The notes below the pieces were generated by a model. That model was not told the DNA's origin. It worked only from the letters and a program-made list of their open reading frames with translations, and did not search any database. Positions 10,033 to 21,055 of a stretch of DNA of 64,000 nt are shown here, piece by piece. The stretch covers positions 65,546,336 through 65,610,335 of the forward strand of contig NC_081183.1 in the NCBI RefSeq assembly GCF_029867415.1. Reading direction: 5' to 3'. Each line of letters opens with the position of its first letter. Position 1 is the first letter of the stretch. This stretch comes from Vicia villosa. Taxonomy: Eukaryota > Streptophyta > Magnoliopsida > Fabales > Fabaceae. A program made the position numbers and the translations under genes.

Positions 10033-12048
10033 TTAAGCACCAGGTTTTGGAACATAGGCCTTTTTCCCGTCATGCGCCGCGAGCACCCAGAGTCCAGGTA
10101 CCATGACATGTTTTGCTTTGTCTTCTTTGCTGCCAAGGATATCTGCAACAGAAATTATCTTCTCCTTAGGTACCCACATTTTATTGGGTCCTTTCTTGTT
10201 AGTTCTACTCAAGTTCTGATTGAACTTGGGTTTAGCATGATAATTAACAGGAGGTACAGCATGATATTCTTTAGTTTGAGCAACATGATATTTTCTATTT
10301 TGTGTCACATGCTTCTTAGTGTGTGTAATGTGAAAACTCTTAGCATGTGATGTGAGCCTAATATCATGGGAGTGGCCATACTTGAATTGATCATACAAGG
10401 GCTTGTATGTGATTTTCATATCATCAACAAATTCAAGTTTGTATGAGGTTTCACCCTCATAGCCTATGCCAACTCTCTTGTTTCCACTAACTGCGTATAT
10501 CATAGAGGCAAGTTGACTTCTTCCAATACCTCTAGATAAGAACTTCCTGAAACTCAAGTCATATTCTTTAACATATATCATAGAGGCAAGTTGACTTCTT
10601 CCAATACCTCTAGATAAGAACTTCCTGAAACTCAAGTCATATTCCTTAAGAACATTGTTCATGCTTGGAATAGACTTTTCTGAACTAGAAGATGATTCAA
10701 CATCTTTGGATAATTTTACAACTCTTTCCTTAAGTTCAGAATTTTCTAATTTAAGCTTGTTAGTTTCAGATGCAAAGAGCTTTCTCAACTTTTTTTATTT
10801 GATACTAAGCTTAGCCTTGATTTCCAGAATTTCAGTTAAGCTGGAAACTAGCTCATCTCTAGAAAGTTCATAAAATACCTCTTCAGAGTCTGAGTCTGAT
10901 TCTGATGTAGATTCTGATCCATCATCAACAGTGGCCATGAGCGCAATATTTGCTTGCTCATCTTCAGAGTCTAATTCGGATTCTGATGAATCTGAATCAT
11001 CCCAAGTTTCCATAAGGCCTTTCTTCTTTTTAAACTTCTTCTTGGGCTTTTCCCTCTGAAGCTTTGGACACTCACTCTTGTAATGACCTGGCTCCTTGCA
11101 TTCAAAGCACGTGACCTTCTTTTTGTCAGATATTCTGAGTCCAGAAGATTCTTCTCTTTCAGGCTTTTTGGAACTTTTGAAGTTCTTGAACTTCCTTTGT
11201 TTACTCTTCCAGAGTTGGTTTACCCTTCTGGAGATCATGGACAGTTCATCTTCTTCTTCTTCTTCTAATTCTGACTCTTCAGAATCTTCTTCTTCAGCCT
11301 GAAAAGCGTTAATGCACTTTTTATTATTTGATTTTAAAGCAATAGACTTACCTTTCTTCCGAGGTTCATTAGCATCCAGCTCTATTTCATGACTTCTCAG
11401 GGCGCTTATCAGCTCTTCAAGAGAGACTTCATTCAGATTCTTAGCAATCTTGAATGCAGTCACCATTGGGCCCCATCTTCTGGGCAGGCTTCTGATGATC
11501 TTCTTGACGTGATCAAAATTTGTATATCCCTTGTCAAGCACTCTTAATCTAGCAATTAGAGTTTGAAATCTTGAGAACATTGCTTCAATGTTTTCATCAT
11601 CCTCCATCTTGAAGGCTTCATACTTCTGGATAAATGCAAGAGCTTTAGTCTCCTTGACTTGGGCATTCCCTTCATGAGTCATCTTTAAGGATTCAAAGAT
11701 GTCATGGGCAGTTTCTCTGTTTGATATCTTCTCATATTCAACATGAGAAATAGCATTCAGCAGAATAGTCCTTGACTTGTGATGATTTTTGAATTGTTTC
11801 TTTTGATCATCACTCATTTCTTGTCTTGACATCTTTACTCCTCTAGCATTTACAGGATGCCTGTAACCATCCACAAGTAGATCCCATAAGTCACCATATA
11901 GACCAAGAAAGTAACTTTCCAATCTATCTTTCCAGTATTCAAAGTTTTCACCATCAAATACTGGTGGTCTAGAATATCCATTTTCATTGTTGTTTTGATC
12001 ATTAGAAACAGGTGTAGCAGTTGATGCAGCTGCTGATGGATCAACCAT
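10033..12048 (-). pseudogene. Copia gag of Maximus-B, with premature stop and 78-bp internal duplication
   Basis: The ATG at 12048 begins a gag of 417 codons with a UBN2-type gag core (PPVFDGENFEYWKDRLESYF; KTALxFIQKYEAFKMEDD-like segment), an acidic region, and a complete CX2CX4HX4C zinc knuckle at residues 314-327. A TAA at about 10795 interrupts it where Maximus-C has a tyrosine codon; the same frame then continues to 10033, ending ...KPGA. In this part 26 residues (KEYDLSFRKFLSRGIGRSQL and six more) occur twice in tandem. Protease (WYLDSGCSRRMTG, near 10065-10103) lies in the +1 frame over the gag end. The protease histidine of SRHMTG is arginine here. The product would be non-functional as it stands. 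Confidence 0.85.
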
Positions 12049-12117
12049 ATTGACTTAGTGTGTTTCTCTTCCTGAATCTTTTTCTAACACGGTTAAGTGT
12101 TTGCACCTAGAACCGGC

Positions 12118-12129
12118 GCTCTGATGCCA
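12118..12129 (-). other. Primer binding site of Maximus-B (tRNA-iMet type)
   Basis: Minus strand TGGCATCAGAGC, two bases inside the LTR end at 12132. It differs by one base from the usual plant copia PBS TGGTATCAGAGC. Confidence 0.85.
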
Positions 12130-12131
12130 AT

Positions 12132-13277
12132 TGAAGGATAGAGAAACACTTAGAAAGGGGGGTTTGAATAAGTGTGACTTTAAAAACTCTTAAGATTAAA
12201 ACAATGAACGCAATTATTTTTATCCTGGTTCGTTGTTAACGAAACTACTCCAGTCCACCCCCTTAGAGTGATTTACCTTAATTGAGGATTTAATCCACTA
12301 ATCAATCTTGATTATAATTGTTTTCCACTTAGATACCCTCTAAGTCTTCTAGAGTATACTGATCACAACTTGATCACTCTAGGAAATTACCACTTAGAAA
12401 CTTCTAAGTCTTCTAGAGTCTACTGATCTCACTGATCACTCTAGGAACCTTTTACAATCAATGTAAAATAAATGTTTACAAGAGTATAAATTTGCTTCTT
12501 AAAAAGCTATAATCACAACTGTGATATTTCTCTTAAGTTCTAAGCTTAACAGTCACTAAATAGTCACTAAATATTACAATAGTTGTGAGGTTGAAGATGA
12601 AGTTCGTGAGTTTTGAATTCAACAGTGTTTCAGTATTTTTGCAATTGTTGTTGTTTCTGCTTCTGATCAAAACTTCCATATTTATAGGCGTTTGAGAAGA
12701 TGACTGTTGGGTTGCATTTAATGCATTGCGTGAATAGTACAATGTTGCGTTTAATGTTTCACGCTTTTGTCAACTACCTCGAGCCAGGCTTTTGCTGCTT
12801 TTACTGACTTTGCTTGTTGTAGCTTCTAGCGTTCCTTTTGTCATTCAGAGATTAGACTTAATAGCCTGTCATCTTGTACTTTCTTCTGATATCATATTTG
12901 TGAATACAACGTTTGAATAATCAGATCATTCAGCTTGGTGCAGAGCATCTTCTTGTCTTCAGACTTTGAAGTGCTTGAGCGTGATACCATAAGAACTTCA
13001 GTGCTTCTGCTTCTGATCTCATGTTCTTCTGATGCTTCATAGACCATGCTCTGATTCTTCCTGACCATCTTCTGATGTCTTGCGAGAGCATGTTGTGATG
13101 TTGCAATCTTGAACCTTCTGAGTCAGTGCTTCTAAGCGCTGAATTGTGCATACTCCTTATATATTTCCTGAAATGGAAAATGCAAAGGATTAGAGTACCA
13201 CATTGTCTTATACAAAATTCATATACATTGTTATCATCAAAACAAGAATATTGATCAGAACAAATCTTGTTCTAACA
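12132..13277 (-). repeat. 5' LTR of Maximus-B (1146 bp)
   Basis: Minus strand starts TGTTAGAACAAG (13277) and ends at TATCCTTCA (12132), with a PBS next to it. A TATA box TATAAATA lies at 12679-12686 (minus). Downstream, 12326-12440 holds two repeats, each with a CTTAGA-loop-TCTAAG hairpin and a TGATCA inverted repeat. It resembles the LTRs of Maximus-C in layout and sequence. Confidence 0.9.
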
Positions 13278-15430
13278 GTTCAGTCAAAGGAAACTCATGA
13301 AGTTCCAAATGACGAAAACCCACCGCTAACAATTTATTCCCGACAAGTTTGACATGCCAAAGGAGAGTTTGAGGTTACCCTTTACTTCTACAAGTCACAG
13401 AACTAAGAAGTAAAACAAAGTCATTGGATTAACAAAGGAGATTGTCCCTAGGATTAATAGGTGTTTATCATGTCAAAATTGCAACCCCTACGATCGCTAT
13501 GTGTTACCTAGGATAAAAGTTGTACCTTCTGATTAACAATTCTAATAGGATAACCATGCAGGTTTTGGAGTCAATTCATTCGCTTTTTTCTATCACTACT
13601 ACGACTTTCCACTCGCATCCTTTAATTCTATTTTCAATTTCCAATTATTAACAAACTTAAAGGAGAATAACGAAATACAAATAACTTTCTTTTTTTGGAA
13701 ATCGTGGTATTCGGCCTTGCGACAGACTAATCCAAGAGGGACCAATCGCATCGTCCGCTAGCGGGGCCCCGTTTAAAGCCAGAACAATGTTCTGTATGGA
13801 CTGGCCCATGCAAGAATTGATAGCACCTAGCACGATTCGAACTTAGGACCTTGAGAGGAGCACACTCTCAAGACCCAAGTCTCCACCGCTAGGCCAACCC
13901 TTGGGGGTTATGAAATACAAGTAACTAAATCTTGCTAAACATATGCTTTCATGGTAAGACCGAGTCGACGATGTAAGGCATTGTTTCAATCCCTAAAAAG
14001 TGGAGAAATAAGGAGATAATCCGTAGTCAACCCCCTCGAGCCAGGAGTTGGAGTTTGTTTCTATTTTTCAAATAAACCTTGATTTCAACCAGGGGCATGG
14101 TAGATTTCAATTAATTCAATGGCGTATTTTGTGGTCAAGAGAATCAGTCAAGCAAAGCAAAGGTTCAAGCATATCTTATTCCTCGCGTTCATCCAAGATT
14201 GAGGAAGCAATGGAGATAACATTCACAACATCTTCTTCCTCAATACATCATTCGAGATCAAGGATGTATCAAAGTCGAAGCTTACAAATCAAAGTCAACA
14301 TGGCAGTCACAATATTCAAAATCCAAGGATCAATATTTCAAAATGAGAATTCAAAAAATAAGAGAGAATGAAAGCGCCCGCTAAGTCAAAATGGAAAATT
14401 CCATACAAGGAAACAAAAAATATGACTTACGCAAAAATTAGGGCATCCCGATGGATCAAATTCAAAGGAATTGGCTCATGCAAAAATAAGGGATAGAAAA
14501 ACAAAAGAAAAAATACAAAGGATAATCTTGTGACTACTAAATCATCGAAGCTTCCCATCAATGCTTGGATCTCTACAACATTTTTCATCGGTGCTTGGAT
14601 CTTCATTAATGCTTCCGCTCATCATCGGAACTAAAACAATTCTCTTGCAAACGAAACACGTTCATTGGATTAAACAAACTTTAGGATTGGAGAACATCAA
14701 GGAGAAAGGGGTGGGTTGAATAAATTTTGAGCCTTATACCCGTTGTTTCTTAAACCATGAACCAGGCCAAGTTACAACATTCAAAAGTCCTAATTGAGGC
14801 AAAGTTAACTACGAAAGCATATTAAGCGGGATTTTGTTATACTGACTCTTAGGGTTGTTAAAGTTGTTCCTAACCACTATGCGTCTTCAAACATTCAAAT
14901 CCGATCATCCAGTTCTAATTCATAACAGACTTCGATTTCAAAACTTGCATGCGCATCGCATTAGAGTTACTTCTCAAAGGGCATGGCGTCATCTACAATA
15001 TACACTTAGCATCAAGGAAATCTCAAAATCAGTTTAATCAAACGCGTTCATTTCTAATAAAGACTCTTGAATGGGGGAACCACGTCCAGAGGGTTCTCCT
15101 AAACTGGGGAAAAATTTCAAGGATTACAGGGGCATACAATCAAAAATCCTATTAACTAGGGGCATTCATCCTAGGGTTCAATCGACTTGGGTCACATCTC
15201 GAAGCAATAACAATCAGGGGCATGTCAAACATGGGAGAAATTTAAACCAAATGGATAGAACACTATGGATATCCCTCCATATCCTGGAGATCAAGGGCAT
15301 ACCCTTCAACCTAAACATTGAAGCATATGTATCACATTGGTATGAGAAGGTTATTTCTTAGCGTACTTCCTTCATGGCTTGGAGATCAGAGGCATCTTTT
15401 TCCACAAAACTAAAAATTGGGGCAGTGGGT
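13278..15430 (+). other. Internal/3' UTR region of element 2, non-coding
   Basis: No recognisable protein. It contains a SINE (13687-13911). Between 14080 and 15430 the motif GGGGCAT or close variants recurs many times (e.g. 14090, 15130, 15160, 15220, 15425). AAAATTGGGGCAG at about 15414-15427 is a possible PPT and TGGGTATC after it a possible LTR start, but this is weak. ORFs at 14048-14371 and 15071-15361 look fortuitous. Confidence 0.4.
13687..13911 (-). mobile_element. tRNA-derived SINE with 15-bp target duplication
   Basis: On the minus strand the head reads AACCCCCAAGGGTTGGCC, with an A box (TTGGCCTAGCGGTGG) and a B box (AAGTTCGAATC) about 45 bases apart, then a ~150-bp unrelated body and an A-rich tail (CCAAAAAAAGAA). 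It is flanked by GAAATACAAATAACT at 13672-13686 and GAAATACAAGTAACT at 13912-13926, a 15-bp duplication with one mismatch. Length (225 bp), promoter boxes, tail and TSD fit a plant SINE. The family name cannot be fixed without a library. Confidence 0.85.
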
Positions 15431-16275
15431 ATCAAATCCATGGGGTGAACAATTCGAAAGGTTAAAAGGATGGAGAACCTCAAAAGGTTAAAGGTGTAGA
15501 ATTTCAAGAGGTTAAATGTACGAAGAATTACAAAAGGTTAAAGACGTGGAGAGTTTCGAAAAGTCGAAGGCATGGAGTAATTCAAAAGGCCAAACCAGGG
15601 CGAAAACGCACAGCATAAGGAAAAGGTATCCTCACACTTTGCAACCTCGAACAAATCTTTCTCCTAACTACGACCTTCATGTTCAAAAGCAGGCATGGGG
15701 AAGTCACGCTAGCATCACACCCCACCCTATCAAACAACCTTACAAGACTAGCGAGCTATATATGCTTTTGGTTACCAACAACCTAGCATTGGAGTATCAT
15801 GCAAATATACATAAGTCATACATTGCATACATTGGTTAATACATTACATCTCATACATCAAAATTTCTATTCAAAAAAAAAAACAAAGGGTACCAAGGGA
15901 TTGGTTCAGGACCTAATGGTCTAGAAGGAGACTGAAACCTGAAGTTCCGCTCGAAAACATTCTACGCATAAGCATTACTAGTCGGCATAAGCATAGTCGC
16001 TGCATGGTTTAAACAAATTCAGTGAATTATAAGGAGATAAAATATGGGGATCACCATATATACATACACATTAGCATACATACATATGCATTTGCATACA
16101 CGCAACATTTACATGTACAGACATCATGCATCTGCAATGATTATACACGCGTACGAGCGTTGTACTACCAAGCATTACTCATAGAAAAACGAGTCATACA
16201 CTCGCATTGTGCAAACAATAGGATCACATGCATATACATAGTTCATATGCATTTACAAAACTATCTTTTACACAG

Positions 16276-17560
16276 GTGATCTTACTAGCACTATAGCAAG
16301 TAAATCTTTTTTGCAGGTACGCTTATCAGAACCATGGCAGGTAATTCCTTTTATACAGGTAAGCTTGTCAGAACCATGGCAGGTAATTTCTTGGGTGTAG
16401 GAAAGCTTGTCAGAACCATGACAAGTGATCCCTTTTATACACGTAAGTTTGCTAGAACCATAGCAAATAATTCCTTCTATGCAGGTAAGCTTGCTATAAC
16501 CATAGCAGGTAATCCCATTTATGCAGGTACGCTTGTCAGAACCATGGCAGGTAATTCCTTTTATATAGGTACGCTTGTCAGAACCATGGCAGGTAATTCC
16601 TTGGGTGTAGGTAAGCTTGTCAAAACCATGACAAGTGATCCCTTGGGTGTAGGTAAGCTTGTCAGAACCATGACAAGTGATCCCTTTGGTGCAGGTAAGT
16701 TTGCTAGAACTATAGCAAATGATTCCTTTTATGCAGGTACACTTGTCAGAACCATGGCAGGTAATTCCTTTTATGCATGTACGCTTGTCAGAACCACGGC
16801 AGGTAATTCCTTTTATACAGGTACGCTTGTTAGAACAATGGCAGGTAATTCCTTGGGTGTAGGTAAGCTTGACAAAACCATGGCAATTGATCCCTTTTAT
16901 ACAGGTAAGTTTGTTAGAACCATAGCAAATAATTCCTTTTATGCAGGTAAGCTTGCTAGAACCATAGCAGGTAATCCCTTTTATGCAGGTACGCTTGTTA
17001 GAACCATGGCAGGTAATTCCTTTTATACAAGTACGCTTGTCAGGACCATGGCAGGTAATTCCTTGGGTGTAGGTAAGCTTGTCAGAAACATGACAAGTGA
17101 TCCCTTGGGTGTAGGTAAGCTTGTCAGAACCATGTCGAGTGATCCCTTTGGTGCATGTAAGTTTGCGAGAACTATAGAAAATGATTCCTTTTATGCAGTT
17201 ACGCTTGTCAGAACCATGGCAGGTAATTCCTTCTATGCAGGTACGCTTGTCAGAACCATGGCAGGAAATTCCTTGGGTGTAGGTAAGCTTGTCAGAACCA
17301 TGACAAGTGATCCCTTGGGTGTAGGTAAGCTTTTCAGAACCATGACAAGTGATCCATTTGGTGCAGGTAAACTTGTCAGAACCATGACAAGTGAATCCTT
17401 TTACGCAGGTAAACTTGCTAGAACTATAGCAAGTGAATCCTTTTACGCATGTGAATTTTTTAGAACCATGGCAAGTGAATCCTTTTGCGCAGGTGAATTT
17501 GCTAGAACCATAGCAAGTGAATCTTTATGCAGGTAAACTTGTCAGAACCATGGCAAGATT
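16276..17560 (+). repeat. 42-bp minisatellite, ~30 units, with 11-unit higher-order repeat
   Basis: Tandem units of 42 bp (e.g. from GTAAGCTTGTCAGAACCATG to CTTTTATACAG) with several variants (GGGTGTAG, TTATGCAG, TTGGTGCAG endings). Because 42 is a multiple of three and no unit has a stop in one frame, an ORF of 400 codons (16334-17536) stays open; its 14-residue unit is MAGNSFYTGKLVRT and variants. Variant order repeats: units 1-11 (16334-16795) match units 12-22 (16796-17257) one by one. The array lies upstream of the element 2 TATA box, within or just before its 3' LTR. I regard the ORF as a by-product of the repeat, not a demonstrated gene. Confidence 0.9.
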
Positions 17561-18707
17561 CAAAGTTGCTAAATTAGGGTTTTTGGTCTAAAAAGTCAAC
17601 TGAACTTTGACCAGCCATAACTTCCACATGGAACATTAGAAATTTCCCAACCAATGCCTATTTGGAAGGAAATTGAGTTCCCTACAACTTTTTCTCTCAC
17701 ATGCCAAGGCCAGAAATGCTTCATTTAAGAGATATGGTCAAAAAGATTATAGGTTTTTTTGAAAGTTAACCAAAATCAGTTTTTTGTCAGAGACCATATC
17801 ATCAAGATAAAATCTTTAAATGGAAAAAAGTTTCCAAAGTGGCTTGAAGAGGACATCTTGGGCTTTCCAAAAAGTCCTAGAACACTCCCATATCTTAAAA
17901 ATTGAGGGAGATATGCCTTGTCAAAGTTGGACAATTTTGGGTAAAAAATCTGAAACAAAAGTGGCTCAAAATGGATTTTCTTGCAAATGAGCCCAATCCT
18001 TTTGGATCCAATCTTAATCCTCAAGTTATCTAAAGCATCATATCCAATACCCACGAATTATTGAAGAATATTTGATTTTATTTGAATTTTTTATCATTTA
18101 AAAAGGTGATTAAATTCAAATAAATCAAGCAAAAATAAAATATTTGATTTAGCTTATGTTTCCAATCAGAATCAATCATCCAATATCATATATTTGAGGG
18201 AAATTTCGTGATTAAAGAGATTGGAGAGAGATGGAGGAAGATTGGACCAATTTTGGAAAGATTAAAATCAAGTTCCAATCAACTTCCAATTTCATGATTC
18301 ATTGAGATTCTTTCCAAGTTTCTAAACCTAAATCATTCCTCTATATATACCTAGCAACATCAGATTATTATGGGACGAATTTCTGGCTTGGAAGAACCCT
18401 AACAAACTTCAAAAAACTCAAGAAAAACTCAACTTCGGTTTGGAGGGTGCATGCATTCTCAAGCCAAATTGGAGATCAAACCACATTCCTGGGACCTTTA
18501 TGATACTATTACAACCATCTTTGAAGCCCAAAGCATCAAGAATCTCCTAATACAAGAACACAGTTTGAGCTTCTAAAAAAACTTCGATTTCAATGATTCA
18601 CGAGTTGTAAATGTATTTTGATTGCATACTCAGGTTTACTTTGATGTTTGGAACATATTTGGGCTATTTAATTGAAGTTTGATTGCAGCGTTGCAGATCC
18701 ACCATAG
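17561..18707 (+). repeat. Proximal part of 3' LTR of element 2
   Basis: Non-coding, AT-rich sequence that ends at the Ogre target site. Phrases such as CAGCCATAACTTCCACATGG are typical of legume Ogre LTRs, and a TATA box lies at 18341. The LTR resumes at 44231 after the Ogre. The 5' border of the LTR is not determined (somewhere between ~15.4 and 17.6 kb). Confidence 0.55.
18341..18350 (+). promoter_or_regulatory. TATA box of element 2 LTR
   Basis: CTATATATAC in an otherwise mixed sequence, about 1.9 kb before the LTR end when the Ogre is removed. It is in the plus direction, as expected for element 2. Confidence 0.5.
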
Positions 18708-18712
18708 CTAGG
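18708..18712. repeat. Target site duplication of the Ogre (left copy)
   Basis: CTAGG at 18708-18712 is repeated at 44226-44230, directly outside the TG...CA ends. It fixes both outer borders of the Ogre. Confidence 0.95.
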
Positions 18713-19393
18713 TGTCGCGGGGAAAAATCGTTATCTTTTTTTCTGGATGAGACACCTGATGCCTTCTTTGGGCTCGAGTGCTCAAAAAATGATTTTTCTT
18801 TTGTACCGACCAAACTTTTTATTGTTTCCAAAGTAGGAAAAGGAAAAAAGCTGCAATAACCTAAAAAGTGGGGGAGAGATTCCGGGTAAGAGGGTTGGTT
18901 ATACGAAGGGAAGGTATTAGCACCCAACGTATCTATAGTACTCTATAGGTTTCTTTGTTTTGTTTATTCCATTCTTGTTGTGGTGGAGGTTCTTGTGAAA
19001 TAGGTGGGACCTAAGGTGTTTGTTTGATTATGCTCGCAAAGATCATCGCGATCCTCTGCATACATATCCCTTAGAGGGAATCAGAGCATCTGTAGCTCGG
19101 GGTCTACGGGTGCTAAGGTTTGAATGGTTTTTTTTTGTTTTGTTTTTCTCGCCAAGGATCGACCTTGTGCCTACGTATTCTCAAAGGGATGTTGAGAAAG
19201 TCAGAGCAATCGTAGTTCCCACTTATGCTAGTGGAAGCAAAGGAAAATAGACAATTGTCGTCTAAATGCTAGATGTATCTAATCTATATCATCACATACA
19301 TCTGTTTGTTTTTTGTTTGAAAATCTTTTCATTATAAGCCCGGGGCCATGCCACTTAGGGTGCTTAGAATGATAAAGATGTTTTTTTGTTTAA

Positions 19394-19562
19394 CCAGCCT
19401 TGTGGCAAAAGTTTCAATGAAGTCAGCCTTGTGACAAAAACTTTGATTAATCAGCCAGCCTTGTGGCAAAAGTTTCAATGAAGTCAGCCTTGTGACAAAA
19501 ACTTTGATTAATCATCCAGTACGGTGGTTAAAACAGTTTGATTGATTAGCCAGCCTTGTGGC
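19394..19562. repeat. Array of short hairpins with CAGCCTTGTG core in the Ogre LTR
   Basis: Five units share the loop GCCTTG inside different stems: CCA/TGG (19395), GTCA/TGAC (19422-19435), GCCA/TGGC (19454-19467), GTCA/TGAC (19483-19496) and GCCA/TGGC (19549-19562). The first four form a 61-bp tandem duplication. The same array occurs in the second duplication unit (+4474) and in the 5' LTR (+21487). Confidence 0.7.
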
Positions 19563-19679
19563 AAAAAAGTTTGATTGATTGATTGTTTGTGATGATATAG
19601 AAGAGATACTCCTATCATAGAGATGAAAAATGTCTAATCTCCTAGGGTATTTGTTTTGGATATTGGGGATGCTTATAAG

Positions 19680-19955
19680 AAGCCCGTGGGTCCTTGTACG
19701 AAGCCCAAGAGGAGGCTATCCGAGGGTCCTTGCATTGTAAGCCCAAGAGGAGGCTATGGGAGGGACAATCCAGGGTCCTTGCATTGTAAGCCCAAGAGGA
19801 GGCTATGGGAGGGTCACTCGTTTATACAAAGCCCAAGGGGAGGCATGGTATAGTTGGTTTGAGCTCTTAGAGCGATTTCACCGGGAAACCATACTCTATG
19901 TCCTAACCTAAACTAGGGAGATTCTTTGCACGAAGCCCAATAGGAGGCTATGGGG
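19680..19955. repeat. ~50-bp subrepeats in the Ogre LTR
   Basis: Five imperfect copies of GAAGCCCAAGAGGAGGCTAT with spacers such as GGGTCCTTGCATTGTA. Each has AGCC/GGCT arms. The array creates the spurious 65-codon ORFs at 19656, 24130 and 41143. Confidence 0.7.
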
Positions 19956-21055
19956 AACCTAGTATTGTACTAAGTTGAACAAGCACACATATCACACATA
20001 TGAACAAACATGAACAAGTATGAACAAACATGAACAGGTATGAACAATTATATATATGACAAAGTGTGTGTGTATAATGGAGTTTATGAAGGAAATATAC
20101 CTGTAAGCATGATCCATTTGAATACACGGGGGCTCGGGACTTATACTCGAGGAAAGGTCCATTTGAGTTTATTCAAAGCTATGTAAACAGGTATTTACAA
20201 AGGGCTTGGGACTTATACCTACATGGAGGCCCATGTTTTTATTTTTGGGAAGATTTAAAGAAACCTTCATTTTTGGTTTGTTATTCAAAGTTAAAAAACA
20301 GATTGAGATATGTATAAAAATGTATGTGTACAATGAAATACCTAATTTCATGTACAGGAATGGGTATGTACAAAAGGGGCTTGGGACTTATACCTACGTG
20401 GAGGCCCGTGTTTATTTACAAAACATGGTTGATTGTTTATTTACAGACGCGTTGTTTGAAAAACTGTTTGAAAGTTTTTGTTTTTTGAAAGAGTTTTCTG
20501 TATAAAGAAAAACTTGTATAAAAGGAAAAAAGGAGTGGGTCTTATACTCTTTAATATTCCAGAGGCCCCCACATCGTTTTGAAAATCAATTGATCAAATA
20601 AAAAGATTTAATCAATAGTTTCTTTTGAAATCAAAAAGAGATGGTTTATCGTTTTTTTTTAAAAGAATTGCGATCGCTTGTTTTAAAACGATTTGAAATT
20701 GAAAGAAATCAAATTAATCAAGATAAACAAAAAGATTATGCTTAATTAATACCTAAATGATTAGGGCTTGCTCAAAAAATATTTACAAGTGTTTAAGTTT
20801 GAAAATCAAATGAAAAATAGTATTTAAAGGTATTAAAAGTACTTAAAAACAAGTCATTTTAAACTCAATTAAAAATATATTAAATGAATCTTTTTTTGTG
20901 ATTTTTTTTTTATATTGTCAAAATATGTATATTAAATAAAGAGTGTAAAAAAAATGAAGTGAAAATGATGAATTTTGATTGGTTTAATTAATTGATGAAG
21001 TTTGTTAAAAAATGAAATAAAATTAGTTGTAAAAAAAATAGGTTTGGTCCCTAGA

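Larger units (their letters stand above)
7754..13277. mobile_element. Maximus-B: rearranged Ty1/copia (Maximus/SIRE) element with inverted LTR ends
   Basis: The right part is a minus-strand Maximus: 5' LTR 12132-13277, tRNA-Met type PBS, gag, protease and integrase remnants down to about 8745. The left part runs in the opposite direction: an LTR start (7754-7994) joined to the 3' end of an env-like ORF (to 8457) and a purine tract at 8628. RT, RNase H and a proper 3' LTR are absent. The flanking five bases (ATAAC left, GTTCA right) are not a direct TSD. This is a chimera of two elements or an inversion product, not one intact insertion. Confidence 0.7.

Noticed and set aside
7754..13277. A foldback or terminal-inverted-repeat DNA transposon
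   Set aside because: The inverted ends are copia LTR starts, the interior is copia gag and integrase, and there is no transposase or direct TSD.
14048..14371. 107-codon ORF as a gene
   Set aside because: Low-complexity serine-rich frame in element 2 UTR, with no homology I recognise.
16334..17536. 400-codon ORF as a real repeat protein gene
   Set aside because: The unit length is a multiple of three, so one open unit gives an open array. There is no promoter, signal peptide or unique domain. Kept only as a repeat and as a finding.
16276..17560. CRISPR-like array
   Set aside because: Units are contiguous with no unique spacers, and the context is a plant retrotransposon.
20206..20505. Identical 99-codon ORFs at 20206, 24680 and 41693
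   Set aside because: They are three copies of the same LTR segment. The frame follows LTR hairpin repeats and has no domain or plausible start context.
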